Positions 28,599 to 41,633 of a stretch of DNA of 64,000 nucleotides are shown piece by piece. A program made the position numbers and the translations under genes. The notes under the pieces were generated by a model. The model was not told the origin of the DNA and searched no databases. It was given only the letters and a program-made list of their open reading frames with translations. Numbering within the stretch: the stretch's first letter is position 1; each line of letters begins with the position of its first letter. The DNA comes from Myripristis murdjan (taxonomy: Eukaryota; Chordata; Actinopteri; Holocentriformes; Holocentridae). The stretch is taken from positions 12,733,890 to 12,797,889 of the forward strand of contig NC_043986.1 in assembly GCF_902150065.1 (NCBI RefSeq), given 5' to 3'.

Positions 28599-29181
28599 GC
28601 AGTTTTGCAATGTTGGAAATAATCTCTTCACAATATCACTCCCTCCAGGACTTAAACACAGGAGAAGCAGAGGGGAAAAATAAATGAAAGGAGCTCATAG
28701 AGACAACACCACAGTGAAACAGGTTAGACAGTAAGTTAAAAACAAAATTGAGGTTTTGAATAAATAATGTGTCAAAAGGATTTACTTTTATTTCATACGT
28801 ATCTCCTGTTAGTCTAAGCATTGCACAAAACATGGACAGGCACAATTAAAAGCAGAAAATCTTGTTGCATTAAACATTTACATGCATAGATTGTGTTTTA
28901 TCAGAACAAGTGAGCTTAAATAGATATTGCACAATCTCAAAGTTACATATGAATTGATTAACTCAAAATTATAGCTGCAACTATAGCCACATCGCTTATG
29001 ACACTCAAGATAACAGTATTTGTTGGTAATTTCCATAATGCTGAATTAAGTAATCCTTATAATATAATGACAGAAAAAAGGGTGAATTAGCCACCAAGTT
29101 TCCCATATTTGGCTTCATTATAACATTGTTTAACAAGACGAAAAATCAAAAATGAGCTGAGGAATATCCTGCGTTAGGTCG

Positions 29182-32100
29182 TCAGTAGCGGTTGTTGTAA
29201 GGGCCGTATGCTGATTCACTGGCGAGCTGCAGGGAGCAAGACGGGAACATTAGTATTACTAATGTGTGTGTGTGTTTGTGTGCATCACATTTGTTCAATT
29301 ATGGTGCATTACTCACTGCGATGGCTGATTTGATGGCCTGAAGCTGGAAGAAGACCTTGCTTCCTTCCTCTGGACACACAGTCCTCATCTCGTCCCTGGT
29401 CATCCCAAGCAGCAGCTTGCCGTTGAGCACGCCCAGGCTGCGCACCGTTCTGTACCAACCGAAACACACCCAGCACCGTTACACACACCGCGTCACAAGC
29501 TGTGTGTACAGGATGAACACTCCTCGTAGTCCCCAGTCCTCTAACCCCAGGATTATTTGCCTTACATTTTTGAGAAACCTTTGTACTCCAGCCAGGCTTT
29601 CACATCTGCAGGTGTGGACATCATACTGAGAGGTGGTGCGTTTTGTGTCTCCTGCCATGAGGTGGAGTGAGGAAAGACATCATGAGAAATCCACAGAAGC
29701 AGCTCACTACCTGGGATGCAACTTTTTTTTTTTTTTTTTTTTTTTGTAGGCTGATATTGGTATCTAATATCTTCGCACCCATAACAGCCCATGGCAACAT
29801 GCAACAGACAGTTTGATCTTAAGATAACTTTTTTAAACCAAACACTTTTGTTTTATCACTGTTGCTAATGTGACATTGTAATATATGACATTACAAGGAA
29901 AGAAAGGTAAAAAAAGTGCCAATTCCACCACCAGCCTAACATCAGTAGTAAAAATACTGGACCAATTCTGACATCACTTTTGAAATCTAATATCGGCTGA
30001 TACCAACTGTGTGTCAATCTGTTATCTGTCGGTATATCCCTTCTTACTACACTTAACTCACTTGGGGATCTCCCACGGACTCGGCTCTGTCCATGGGCTC
30101 CAGAACATTTTGAGGGACGTGACCTTCCTCCTCACGGTTGTTGCGAATGAGCCACCACTGCTTGTTTTTTTTTAACACCTGTGAGAATACACAAACACCA
30201 AAATGACAAACATCTTAAGCAGGTGAGTATTAGTGTGATTCTCTGTTTAAATCAGTTTCGCTATACACTGAGGTAAAAATACTGACAGGAATGACTGTGG
30301 TTGCTGTGGCTGTAACCACAGTAATAAAATGTAAAAAAAAAAAAAAAAAAAAAAAAATCAATAGAGTGATAAGATGCTCGCTGTGATTTACAAGCCCTGG
30401 TTCACTTGTTATTTTAGGAGTGTGAACCTAAATAAATCAAATACAACAGTGCAAAATGTAATTTGTGATCTCACCTTTAGCTGAGCATGACAGACCTGTC
30501 TGCATTCTTTTCCTTTTCCTTTTTCTTGGTTGCCATATCAGCTAAAGCAGGGGTGTCAGACTCACACTGACTCAAATGAGACCTCACAGGGGCCCGATTA
30601 ATTTTTGCTCACACTGATATGACCCGAGTCGACACCTGGATGTTTTAGTCTATTTTCTGATTTACTGTTTTAAATCAATCAGTTTGCAGCCAACCAATCA
30701 ATGACCATGTTGGATCATGAGAATAACACAATGTAGAATTACATAAAGCAGAAGTGAGAAGGCAACAAATATACAACATAAAGGTTTGTCATTTACCTCC
30801 TAGAGGAAAATAACTGCTCTTTCCATCTTTCTTGAAAGATTTGCAATCCATGTCAACCTTTCGCTTTTTTGACAGCATGTTTGCAAAACTAACAGAGCGT
30901 TTGTTTGTTTTTTTTTTCCCCTTTCCCTCCAAAACACATTGGCGGGATGAGACACACTCACAAACCGTATTTGGCCCTGAGGCCGCATCTTTGATATCTC
31001 TGAGTTAAAGTGATGTTCAGATTTTTACACAACTATTTCCTGTTGTAAAATAGTTCCAAGATTTTGGGCACTGGGGGACAGAAAAGAGTGCTGAAAGTGA
31101 AACCAGTTTTTCAGTTTTGTGTTTTCCAGTCTCTGTCTACATTCAATCATTTCAAAGCAGCACACTCCCACTGAAGCTCTTGTTCTTGTGATCTACTGCA
31201 TTCATATAGACCAACAGGTACCACTATGTGTGTAAAAATCAATCACTTTAAGAGTGTGTGAAGAAATAGCTTCATATGAATGTATGATTGTGCATACTGT
31301 GGTTTGTGGCTTGTGTTGGTTCATTTTACTATAATAGGTTTCCAAGTATGACCAGCTCCAGACATTCCTCCTTCCAGTGAACTGCATCGCCGTTTACAAA
31401 GACTCAGGCACAGAAACTGCTTCAAACATGCTTTGATTGCACCAGGCAAATGTGTTTTTACACTGTAAATGCAATTAATTAATTTGACTGTGATTTTATT
31501 TCATCACCACTAGAAACCTAAGCAAAGTCTTGTATCAAAACTGAGATAATGGCTGTTTATCAGGATGTTTTTTGGTCAGGATGATGATACAATTTTATAA
31601 GGGATTCATACTTTGTTTGTATTGTGGTGTGTTTGTTTTCTTACCTGCACCACATCCCCTTTCATAATGCTCAGCTCCTGGCTGTTCCGGGCCATGAAGT
31701 CGTAAATGACGCGCATGTACACCTTCGACTCACTGGGGCTGAAGTGAAAACATGCAGGCACATGTTGATTGAAAATTATATTGGAAAAAAGCACACCATA
31801 TGTAGAGTGCTAAAAAAAAAAAAAAGGTTGCTACAGATATACATAAATCCATATTTGCATACCGTGTTGGTGGTGGGGAAGCCCATGCTCCGTTGACCAC
31901 AGGCTGTAAAAGGCATCAGAGTTAATATATGAAACTGAATGTTTATATGATTTGCTTTATGAGGCTATAATCTACAGCAGAATAATGAAAAGCAGTGCAA
32001 ACGTAGTATTTGAAAATAAGAGACACAAACTACTTCTCAGGTAGAATGCTGGCTATAACAAGGGGATAGTAAACCCAGTTAAAAACGTGAATTTTCTTCT

Positions 32101-35100
32101 TTAGTGTTATTCTTGAGTGCATTTTGGTCACACCCCAAGATTTCAGAGTTCCCAAAATTAATTAATTAATAAATAGTGCTGTAAGGGGTTGCATTTTCTA
32201 CAGTAATGCTTTGCAGTGGATGTAGCTTTGAATCCCTGCAACTTATGTGACTTGATAGAAATCAACTGATAGGTCTCTCTCTACATGGAAAGAACCTTTT
32301 AGTTTCATGTTGGCATGTACATCCAATAATCACTTGCATGAGAATTTTCCTTTAAAAGTTATTCATGTAGTTATTAACAGTTGATGTGTTGAAAAAAAGG
32401 GGCTGCGTCATCAGCATACACATCAACGTTATACAAAATCTAAATAAGCAATTAACATCAATATTCCCATCCCCATAAAAAACACTCTGCTGTTATTGCT
32501 GTAACTCTGCATGTACAGTCACAAAAATGAAAAGCAAATGCTACAGCAAAGGCTGCTGGGTAACTAAATGAGAGTCACTGGTTGATTCATCAACACTATT
32601 ACTTTTGCTGATTAAAATCCCAGTTAAAGGTGCTCCACTGTAGTTGTGTCACTGTGGTTGTACCTCTTCAGGCTGCCACTGCATCTCTCTGGGTGAGTAG
32701 TTCTGGTTTTCATTCATTTGTCCATGTGGACCACCAGGTGGGAAGTGCTGGCTGTTGCTCCTGCTGATTGGACCGTTCTGGTGACGGGGCCGGGCGGGTA
32801 TGGGAGGCAGCTGCCAGCCATCATAGAAGTCTGGGATGTAAGGCGGGATATTGTCATCCGGCCATCTAGACCTTTGGCCAGGCAGGACAGCGGGAAGATA
32901 TCAGTCAAATAAAAAGTTAAAAGGGCCTGCGTCAAACTGCAGTGATGTAATACAGTTTAAGGGTTCAACATGACTTAAAAAACTGCAGATCTGCTCCAAC
33001 TCTCAGCTCTTTTAAATCAAGACTGAAGACTTTTCTATTCGCTACTGCCTTTTATTAAATCACATTTAAGGCTTGGATCAATATCTTATACTGCACTGCA
33101 ACTTTTATTCTCTTGTTTTATCTATTCCATTTGTTTGCATTATTTTTACATATTGTTTTAATGTGTTGTGTTGTTTTTACATTTTGTGTTTTTAATTTCT
33201 GTTTTAATGCTTCTTCCACTCTTATGTAAAGCACTTTGAATTGCATTGTGCATGAAATGTGCTATACAAATAAATTTGCTTTTGCCTTGCCTTAAAGTTC
33301 AAATACTCATGGTGCCATGGTGCCGCCAAGATTTAAGTGTTTTGTTGGTCTTGGCTGCTACTGATGAGCTCTTCCACAGAAAACAAAAACCATGCTACAT
33401 TTGAGTCCATATTTTACTGCACAAAAAACCTGCAGAAAGTTTTGCACCGGCATCACTTTTTAAGAACTGTAAAAACAACGTGTTAATTGAGTAAAACGTG
33501 TAATAAAAATTGCTCATTTACTTGTTGGTGATGTTAGAACTCAGGAAATGAGTAGAGCTGTGCCAAGTTCCTATCTGCCATCTTTTCCATATAACATGAT
33601 GGCATTAACTTTGACCTTTTACCAACATAAAAGACTTGACGTAGCAATTCATTTTGCTATAATCCAAAGTGAACATTCCTACAGAAATCCAACTCAAATG
33701 TCAAAAGAACTTTGTCCCAGCAGACAAACAGTAACTACGGATGACATCAGGCTGCAGTGTCATAAATCTATAGGATCATCTCCGAGGGAGCACAAATCAC
33801 CAGCCACAGCCTCGAGTACGGGTGTGTCACCGGGGTTATCAAGCGGGCACCTCCCAGCACAGGGAGTAACAAGCGGTGTAAAGTGACACATCACTGAGTC
33901 ACTGAGGCCTCCCTACCTGGGGATGTTCCAGCTGTCTCCCAGGGACCTCCAGAGCTGGTCCTCCTGCGGATTGATGACGTTACTGAGCAGCAGCACGGCC
34001 GGCTCTGTCAGCAGGGGGGCGAGCACCGAGGGGGGCAAGTCTGCCGGGTACAGAGGCACCATCTGTGGAGGACAATGGAGCAATTAAAATCAAGTCAAGT
34101 CAAGTCAACTTTGTTGCCATTCATCCACATGCAAAGTATACAGCTGAACCAAAACTCATTCCTCACAGACCAAAGTGCTAGAAAAAACAATGCAACATAA
34201 CAAAACTATTTAAAAAAGATAAATAACTATAAAGGTGGGTGTGTCACCATATGTGACACACCTGCCCACCCACAGGTGCTGTGCACACCTGAATGTAAAC
34301 ATGATAAAAGAATAGCTATGGTTGGCATGATAACAGAAGAGATATGAAGCAGATTAAAAAAAAGAAGGGACATCATAAAACAGTGAATTGTGAATAATTA
34401 TGGAATTTAAATACAATGTTTTGTGATGTCTTGAGAGGCCGGGAGCTTTCCTCTTGGAGCTTTAGAGGAAATAAATACAGCAAGATGTTCTTTTTCAGCT
34501 TAAATTCATTGTATTCACATCTCTGTCATGACAAATCAACTTAACTCTTGCAGACAGGGAAAAAAAACAAACCAAGCAGGTATTTAAATCAAAACCTCCA
34601 GTTCTCTGTTTTACTGTAACATAACAAAGACTCGACTTCTCTTTTTTCTCCTCCTTCTCTCACACTGTTTCCCTTCACACTCCCTCCTCACAAGTGCATT
34701 CAGCTTATTTGGTTCAGCGGGGCAGCAGCCATTGTTCTCACTGCCCTGCTCACTATGGGTTTTGTAGTTTTTTATTACTGGAGGCCATGATGGGTTGCAG
34801 TCCTTGTTGCAGCCACAGGGAGGGAACGTATCTCCCCTTCATGATACTACCTCTCATAATGGCATGGTATAATATACAGTAATGCATTGTCACTGTAATT
34901 GTCATTGCGTCACCGTAATTGTAAAAACTATAAGAGTTTAAAGATCAAAGTAATAGTGTATATTATATATTATTAGTATGTATAGTAGTAATAATGGAAT
35001 GGAAAATGGATTTTTTTTCTGTTGTTTGAGTCTGTGAAATAAAGTATTTAAGATAGGTATGGACACTTTTAACATAGGGATCTGTTAATGACTGGGAGTG

Positions 35101-38100
35101 GCTGAAGACTTGACCCGGATTCAGCACAACAGAGATTTTCTGGAAATGACACTCAAAGACACTCACCATGCCTAAACTAGAGAAGAAGATGTGGACAAAG
35201 TCTGGAGCGCTGGGGTTTTCCAGTGCTCCATCTAGTTGGCCCTGTAACAGAAAAAAAGCAAGCACAGAGGTTTTCTGTCACACTTCACTGCACTCTGCTG
35301 CGAACACTATCTCACATTCCAGTCAACATACTAAGATCTCCCAAAACCACTAAAATGAAACCAGCAAAAACCACTGCAGTTCACTTTTGGTAAACTTGCA
35401 ATGCAGGCAGAACATTTAATTTTCAAAACTGGAGGAGTACAGTACATACCAGCAGATTGAACCCGTATTTGATTTTCTGAAGACAGGAAACATATTCTTC
35501 CCAAGGTGGCAGATTGATAAGTGGTGCTGCTGTGATAAGAAAAAAAAAAGTCAACTGTTTACTATAACAACAAAGACAGACTCATACATATATGCTAGAA
35601 GTTTTTCAGTCCATTTGTGGGTTTAATATAAAAGTAGGTACTTGCTTAAGATATATTACCATTTTTCTGTTGGCTTTTCTTCTTCTTCTTCTTCTTCTTG
35701 TTTTTCTCCTCTTTGGGTGCGGCTGCATTCGCTGCAGCAGACACTTTGTCCATGAAGATCTCCATATCAGTCAAAATATGGTTTAAAATGTCCTGTGAGA
35801 AGGAATATAAGCACAGGGCTGCATGAAAATGATGAAACACAAGTGAAAGCATTCAGAGCAGTATGTAGGAATTCTATCTAAACAGGAACTAAAGTAATCT
35901 GTGATAACAAGCAATCAGATATCACCTATGATCCTTTATTGCTAATACAATCCACTGCCTATCCTACATGTAAATGGTGTTAGTGAAAGTCCTGACCGTG
36001 TTCCTCTGAATCTCTGCATATTCAGGTGGTGGAGAAACTTCTTGGCTGTTCCGCGGTCCGTTAAATTCAGTATGTTGATATGTTTCTTCTGGTGGAGTGT
36101 AGCCCCGTGGAGGAGGCATGTTCTCTAATTGGCACCGAAAAAAAATTGTTTGGTGTTAGTTTTAACCTCAGGAAAGTGATGACTGCACAAGCTGTGCACC
36201 AAAGGGAGTTCATTCATCGGCTCACAGACTGAGGTTGATGTTGCCAGTGGAGAAAACCAGCCGTAAACAGCTTTTAGAGATTATAATCATTTCAAAAAAT
36301 GTACCAGTTACTTCTGCAGAGTTTCTCTCCCACTGAGAGATTATGGTGAAATTCATCAACTACACTGTATTTTTTTTTTTTTTTTTTTTTTTTTGATACT
36401 TTCTGTTTTCTCATACCTGACTCTCTCATGTTCCACTGTGGCGGCTGAGGATCTGGTGGAGGGGGAGTCAGTTCTCGCTGCACAGGACGAGGCCAAGGCT
36501 GCTGGAAACTTCCCAGACGTTTCAGCCCGATGATGTTTTCAAGATCATTCCTGATAACAATACAGACATACAGCATCTCATTCATGTCATGTATTACCAC
36601 AATTTTGTCTTGTATATGTTTTGATCCCTCACCCGGTAACTCAGTGTTGGACTGTAAATCAGAATAAGCATTTCATGTAGTTTGTCTAATGATTATTTTG
36701 TTGGGCTGCATGTTGCACACATCCTAACACACATCCTTCACATTCCACTTATTGCACATCTCTATAGTATTTCACACTTCTACCTACAATTTATGCTTAT
36801 CATGACCACCGCTGCTGTAGGATGCTGACTGAGTTGGGCACAAATGAATTTTTAATGTTAATGTTTATACTTTCAAAGTTATTACTGATATCAGCTCCCA
36901 CAGGTCTGGTATCATGATTCATGTGTTGTGACATTGTACCTGATGTGAGATTGGCCTCTGCGGGGCTCTTCATCAGCTCCTCTGTTCTGGACTATGTGGT
37001 CTAGATCACTCTTGACATGCTCTGCCTGGTGAAACAAGGTTGTTTTGGGTCAAAATCCCATGTAACACCAACTAAAACCAGCAAAACATCCATGAGGTTA
37101 TGAAATACCGACAATGGTTTCAGAGGATCAGCCTGGTTTCAGAAAAAGGGATGACTAAGCACATTATGTCTCTCTGGAGTTTTTTTAGAGAAGTTCTGCA
37201 GGTCAGGAGGTCAGTGCTGCTTCCAGTGACTCACCCCGAGCTCCTCGCACTGGAACATGAAGACCTGAGGGAGGCGTTTTTTGCGATCCTGCACAGTGAT
37301 CGTCAGCAGAGAGTTGTACGCGCAGCTGTCCAGCACAGCTTTGGTTTCCAGAATGCAACTCAACGGCAGAGACTCCAGGTCAGCCTGTAGAGCCACGGTG
37401 GACAGGAAGTTGGTTACAACCACGGTTCATGACAGCACATACAACAAGACACACAGTTTTCCATTGTTGATGAAGAATCTTATGTGTAAGTTTTAAATGT
37501 AAATGAGCAATCTTTTTAGCCTCCCTTCACTTTCATCGCTGTTTTCCACAAGAATAATTAGGAGGGCTAAAAAAATCATAGCTGACCACTCTCACCCAGC
37601 ACACTCCCTCTTCAATCTCCTCCCATCAGGCAGGAGAGATAGAAGCATTAGGTGCTCAACATCCCGCTTCAGAGATAGTACATACCCTTTAGCTATTAGA
37701 CAACTGAACTTGCACTGACTTTATTGGTTATGTATATACAGGTTACATTGTAAGTAGCACTTTAACAAAACTGCATGCACTTCCAGTGCCGCTGGGTATT
37801 GCATATTGCTTATTGTTTACTGTTTGTTTGTGTTTATGCTCATCTTTTTGTACGTGATGTGCTGCTGTTCTGTCCTTGTTATGATATTTATGTCAGAGAG
37901 TCTACCAGGACAAATTCCTATCAACTTGTTGACATGGCAATAAATCTATTGAATCTCTTGAATCTCTTTAAATCTCTTTAAAGGCTACTCATCTGAAGTT
38001 TGATTCCTGTGAATATTCAAATTCTGGTGTAATTTTACACAATGCAACACACTGAAAGGTTAAATAAATTCAGAATGTGTGCACAACTTGGTGCTCAATA

Positions 38101-40037
38101 TTTTTAAAGATTAACCTCATGCCTTCATTGTATCTGAAAATGGATTTATGAAAATTATTGGTTATTCAGAGTTATGGAATGAGGTCAGGCATGTTGTCAA
38201 TCATAGTACGTTTGAAGTCATTGTATTTTTGAATTGCTGTGTTTACACTGCATCTGATAGGTTTTAAAGGTCTTTATGCAGCAGGTGAAATGTGTTGTTT
38301 GCTCATAGTAACGTTACAGTAAAGTCATGGTTAATTTTTTATCTTCAAATCCAAATCCATGTCTGACCCCATTCAATTTTGCAAATCAAACACTAGCTGT
38401 CACAGAAACCTACAAACATCTTCAAGTATTTCTCGGTTCACACCTCACCTATAAAAAACATATTCATAATTTAAAAAAATAAAAAAGAAGCTCAACCAGA
38501 TATTGTATGTTCATAACATGATCAGACCACAGCTCACCAACACTGTCTCAGAAACATGCAGCCATTTTTTCCAACAATATCCCCCACTGCAAAGGAAATC
38601 AATGAACCAACAGTAATTCTACTTTCAGATCCAAAATAATAACTCCCCTCTTACTCCCCACTCACTGCCTTGCCAACAAGACAGGAACAAGATCAGTTTC
38701 ACATGCACTTATCCCAGCACTGGCTTACATAAACAACTATGGTCAGAGATAATTTTTTTCACACATACACTAAGATCTGCAATGCTATCCCATGCTTCAT
38801 AAGATCAATAACCTCTATTACACAATTCAAACAGGCCTATAAACATTATCTGATGGAAGGACACACCTGCAGCCACTGGAGTCAGCTCACATAAAACATC
38901 TTACACACTGTGTCCTCTCCTCAACTGTCTGTGTCGTGTTGTGCTTTGTTTGTTGTTTTGTTTCTGCTATAAAACAGTTTTTACTGAATCAGGCCAGTTT
39001 TGTTGCTTTTAATTCCTCTCCTGTATAATAAAAAAATGAAAATGAAATGAAAGGTTGTAATGATCTTGATTCTAGGCTCTCTTGACTCTCTGACTGCTGG
39101 GCGTAGCTTATGCTTATCCTTGTTTTCAGCTGAGCGCCAAAACTAACCTTGGTCTCGATGTCACTGAGCTGCAGATGTCCTCCCTGAACCTCCATGATCA
39201 TCTCCTGTGCCCAGAGACGGCCTTTGGCATCCAGCCTCTTCAGCTTGGCCACACAATCGTCCAGGTTCCTCACCTCCTGGCCGTCCAGCTCACAGGTGAA
39301 CAGGTGCTACGGACACAAAGTGAAAAGTCCTGGAACATTTAGAAACCCAGAGGCTGTGCTTCTGTAATCCACATGTCCATTTTATGTTGATCACACAGTG
39401 TAAGAGGCAGTTTACGCTTACCTCCACTCTGTGGTGGAAGTTGTCAGCTTGTTTGTTCAGTGTGTCAGAGTACTCCTTTCTCTGCACTGAGGCAACACAA
39501 CATTTACCAGTTACAAAAGTGACAAATGCATTTTGGACTCATCAAAAAATAATAAAAATAATAATAATAATAAAAAAAACACAGAATGAGAAGGTTGTGG
39601 TTTTAGCTTTTAATCTGTGAACATACTGTATATGGATTTGCCATTGGGTCTAAATGTGTTGCTTCTCTGCAGCGGCGAGCTCTTAAAATCATCTTGTTGG
39701 AATCCACGCCTCTGCTGGAGGAAGTCGTCCTGTGAGAAGCCCCTGCAATATAAAAAATTTGGTACACCATATGTGAGGTCTGCTCATGGGCTCTTGCCAA
39801 CTAGGGCACCTTTCTTGTCAATATAAGCACAAGATAAAACATAGCAGTTTGGATAGATTTACCTCAAATCATCACCAGTGCAATGTTTGTATTGTGAAAG
39901 CTGTGGTGTGGCAGATCAGTGCATAGCGTTGATTTATAATTTGTGCCCAGATCAGTGTTGCTGACCGAGACTGAAAATGACATGGACACTTATACCAACC
40001 CTGGGGAATAGGTGAACGGTCCTGGGTTTCCGTACAT
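29182..40037 (-). CDS. eps8l3: EPS8-like protein 3 (19 coding exons)
   Basis: It is an EPS8-family adaptor linking receptor signalling (Abi1/Sos1, Rac) to actin. The exons from 3' to 5' are 29182-29226, 29317-29449, 29566-29651, 30062-30178, 31645-31738, 31863-31903, 32664-32871, 33917-34062, 35167-35241, 35450-35529, 35660-35792, 35997-36124, 36417-36550, 36940-37025, 37235-37384, 39148-39306, 39422-39486, 39627-39729 and 39996-40060. From the ATG at 40037 the phases give 674 residues. A PTB domain lies at about 65-195 (FTCELDGQEVRNLDDCVAKL). A lysine run lies near residue 315. YIPDFYDGW is an EPS8-family signature. The SH3 domain is at about 520-580 (YDFMARN, QWWLIRN). A SAM-like effector domain follows at about 598-660 (VKAWLEYKGF, SLGVLNG). 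The 5'-most exon is open upstream of this ATG, so an earlier start in an unseen exon is possible. Orientation and place match human EPS8L3. Confidence 0.9.
30548..31002. mobile_element. old hAT-type remnant in eps8l3 intron
   Basis: It starts CAGGGGTGTCAGACTCA, a common hAT terminus, and ends with a decayed inverse copy (reverse complement CAGAGATATCAAAG). It is flanked by AGCTAAAG (30540-30547) and AGTTAAAG (31003-31010), an 8-bp target duplication with one mismatch. GGGGCCC and TTGGCCCTGAGGCC blocks near the two ends also mirror each other. It is 455 bp, non-coding, and clearly older than the hAT element near gstm. Confidence 0.7.
33000..33297 (+). mobile_element. LINE 3' end (L2-like), truncated
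   Basis: It contains AAATCAAGACTGAAGACTTT, then a T-rich stretch and the tail AAAGCACTTTGAATTGC followed by GTGCTATACAAATAAA and a TTGCCTTGCC terminal repeat. This layout is typical of 5'-truncated L2/Maui-like LINE copies in fish. It lies in an eps8l3 intron, antisense to the gene. Confidence 0.7.
34090..34225. repeat. interspersed repeat fragment
   Basis: AAGTCAAGTCAAGTCAACTT and the following ACAGACCAAAGTGCT-type sequence match a widespread teleost repeat pattern. It lies just upstream, on the gene strand, of an eps8l3 exon. Class and exact ends are not certain. Confidence 0.35.
36370..36393. repeat. poly(T) run in eps8l3 intron
   Basis: About 24 T residues (A on the gene strand) lie just past the donor site of the exon at 36417-36550. 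It is probably a decayed retroposon tail or slippage tract. Confidence 0.8.
37500..37978 (+). mobile_element. LINE 3' end with ORF2 C-terminus
   Basis: The frame from 37503 to 37715 encodes a reverse-transcriptase ORF tail with LFNLLPSGRRDRSIRC, TSRFRDS and AIRQLN, a conserved C-terminal pattern of CR1/L2-group LINEs. It is followed by a 3' UTR ending in ATGGCAATAAATCT and a TTGAATCTC-type tail. It is 5' truncated and inserted antisense in the eps8l3 intron before the exon at 37235-37384. Confidence 0.75.
38390..38930 (+). mobile_element. decayed LINE-like fragment
   Basis: Short stretches in shifting frames look like the end of a LINE ORF, for example ALIPALAYINNYGQ and ITQFKQAYKHYL, followed by a T-rich tail. 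The copy is heavily mutated and limits are approximate. It lies in the same eps8l3 intron as the LINE at 37500. Confidence 0.35.
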
Positions 40038-40060
40038 GTTCACGCTGTAATGTCTGTGAT

Positions 40061-41482
40061 CTGTAGAGGAAAAAATGATCACTATCAGTGTTGACTAGGA
40101 GACAAATGGATCATTGGATGGAGAGGAATCACCAAGCAGACATCCCACACAAACCTTAAGAGAAAGATATACTTTACTATGGTGACACTGACCTGGCACA
40201 AAACCTGTGCAAAGTGGAATTATCAATATAATGCTTAAAAAGAAGTGGTTTCCCCAGGTTGTAAGAATGTCTTAGTGGACGCTGTTCATTTTGACAGCTG
40301 TAAATCAGATTTAAATGCAAATACAAGTAATCAAAGTGATTAGTCTACATTTAAAGAACAATAAAGAACACATAAGGAGACTGTCAAAACTGCAGCAAAA
40401 TACTTAGATTTCACTGTCAAAGTCTAAATTAAAAAAAGAAAAAAAAAACAGCCGTGCTTAATATGTGTATAGAAACTTAACATACTAACTCAGAGCTGGA
40501 ATCTTATGAAATGAAGTACGATCGGCTAATGGATCGTGCTTCAAAAAGGTTTGAGCACACACTGGAAATCCTACAATTTCTAGCATGGCAACCTGGTGAC
40601 AACATGTCAGAGAAAGAAACACACAAAGCCTTCAGTTTTTCAGTCAAGGTTAAACTTCAAACTGCCACATACCTTTTAGATTAAATTAAAGTTAATGGAT
40701 GACTTTTGATTCTACAATTGTCCACCATGTGCAGCAGTAATTTATTGAATTTCTCCGCAAGGGGAAAAAGGTCACCATCATTCAGAATTTATTAACGTTA
40801 TTCAATCATAATCTACCATCAAATGCTTCATTCATCAGGTTGTTCATTACCTGTCAGTGTCTGCTTTGCCCTGGTTTCACTGCTCCATTCTTTGAGGTTA
40901 TAATCAAGAAAAATTCGTGGCAGAAACCGACTATCCCTTTCACAGCTTGAGAGGTAATATTTTTTACTTCCTGCTTGGAAGAGCCAGGATCAAAGTGCAG
41001 CAGAGTGACGGAGTAGGAGGGCTTGGCTCAGTGCGTTCCCTCCACCCAGGTGTTTAGAGAACGATGGAAAGCTGGGTTCTTATGAGTCCAAAGGGTGAGA
41101 AGCGCTGAGCCATATCAACCTCCAGATGATCAAAGGTCTTGGGATCTTATGTGCTCTGCAGAAAATGCTCTTTTGCAGTTATCTAGCCCACAATAATCTA
41201 ATGTGGTTATACAGTGATACATATACAACACTCAACTGTTTCAGCTTTAGTCAAACTGAGGGGTATTTCATGAAGCAGAATTAGCAAGTGTAGCGTTATC
41301 CTAAATCTACCATTCAACCTTTGTTGCACAGATTCAAGTCACTATCATCAGGATACAGCACTGACTATTCCACAATTATCTGGCTAACTTTCTAATCCTG
41401 GTTTGTGGAATATACTCCTGTGCGATAAAATAAAAAGAAAACACAAGACAACAGCCAGTTAGTGAATAAGCAAACCATTTAC
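40061..41482. other. eps8l3-atp5pb spacer and eps8l3 5' region
   Basis: This stretch should contain the eps8l3 promoter and any 5' non-coding exon (minus strand), but no exon could be fixed. A small MITE lies at 41257-41420. The region from about 40860 to 41160 has richer composition and could be the promoter. Otherwise nothing distinctive was seen. Confidence 0.5.
41257..41420. mobile_element. short MITE with inverted ends
   Basis: The left end (AGGGGTATTTCATGAAGC, then AATTAGCAAG) pairs with the right end read in reverse complement (AGGAGTATATTCCACAAACC, then GATTAGAAAG). About 40 bp per arm match with several differences and one gap. The element is about 160 bp and sits 60 bp downstream of the atp5pb poly(A) signal. 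Confidence 0.55.
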
Positions 41483-41488
41483 TTTATT
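41483..41488 (-). terminator. atp5pb poly(A) signal
   Basis: TTTATT on + reads AATAAA on the minus strand, about 146 bp past the atp5pb stop codon. This gives a short 3' UTR, as usual for oxidative-phosphorylation genes. Confidence 0.65.
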
Positions 41489-41633
41489 ATCAGCCGACGT
41501 GTATATACACACCATAACATTGACAGAGACAATGTTTTGAGAGGAAATAGTTGATTCTGTAAAGAAAAGTGGCTGTCTGGAGTCAGGACAGTGAGTTGGG
41601 GTTTAGAGTAGCCTTCTCTGAAGACCCGACAGT

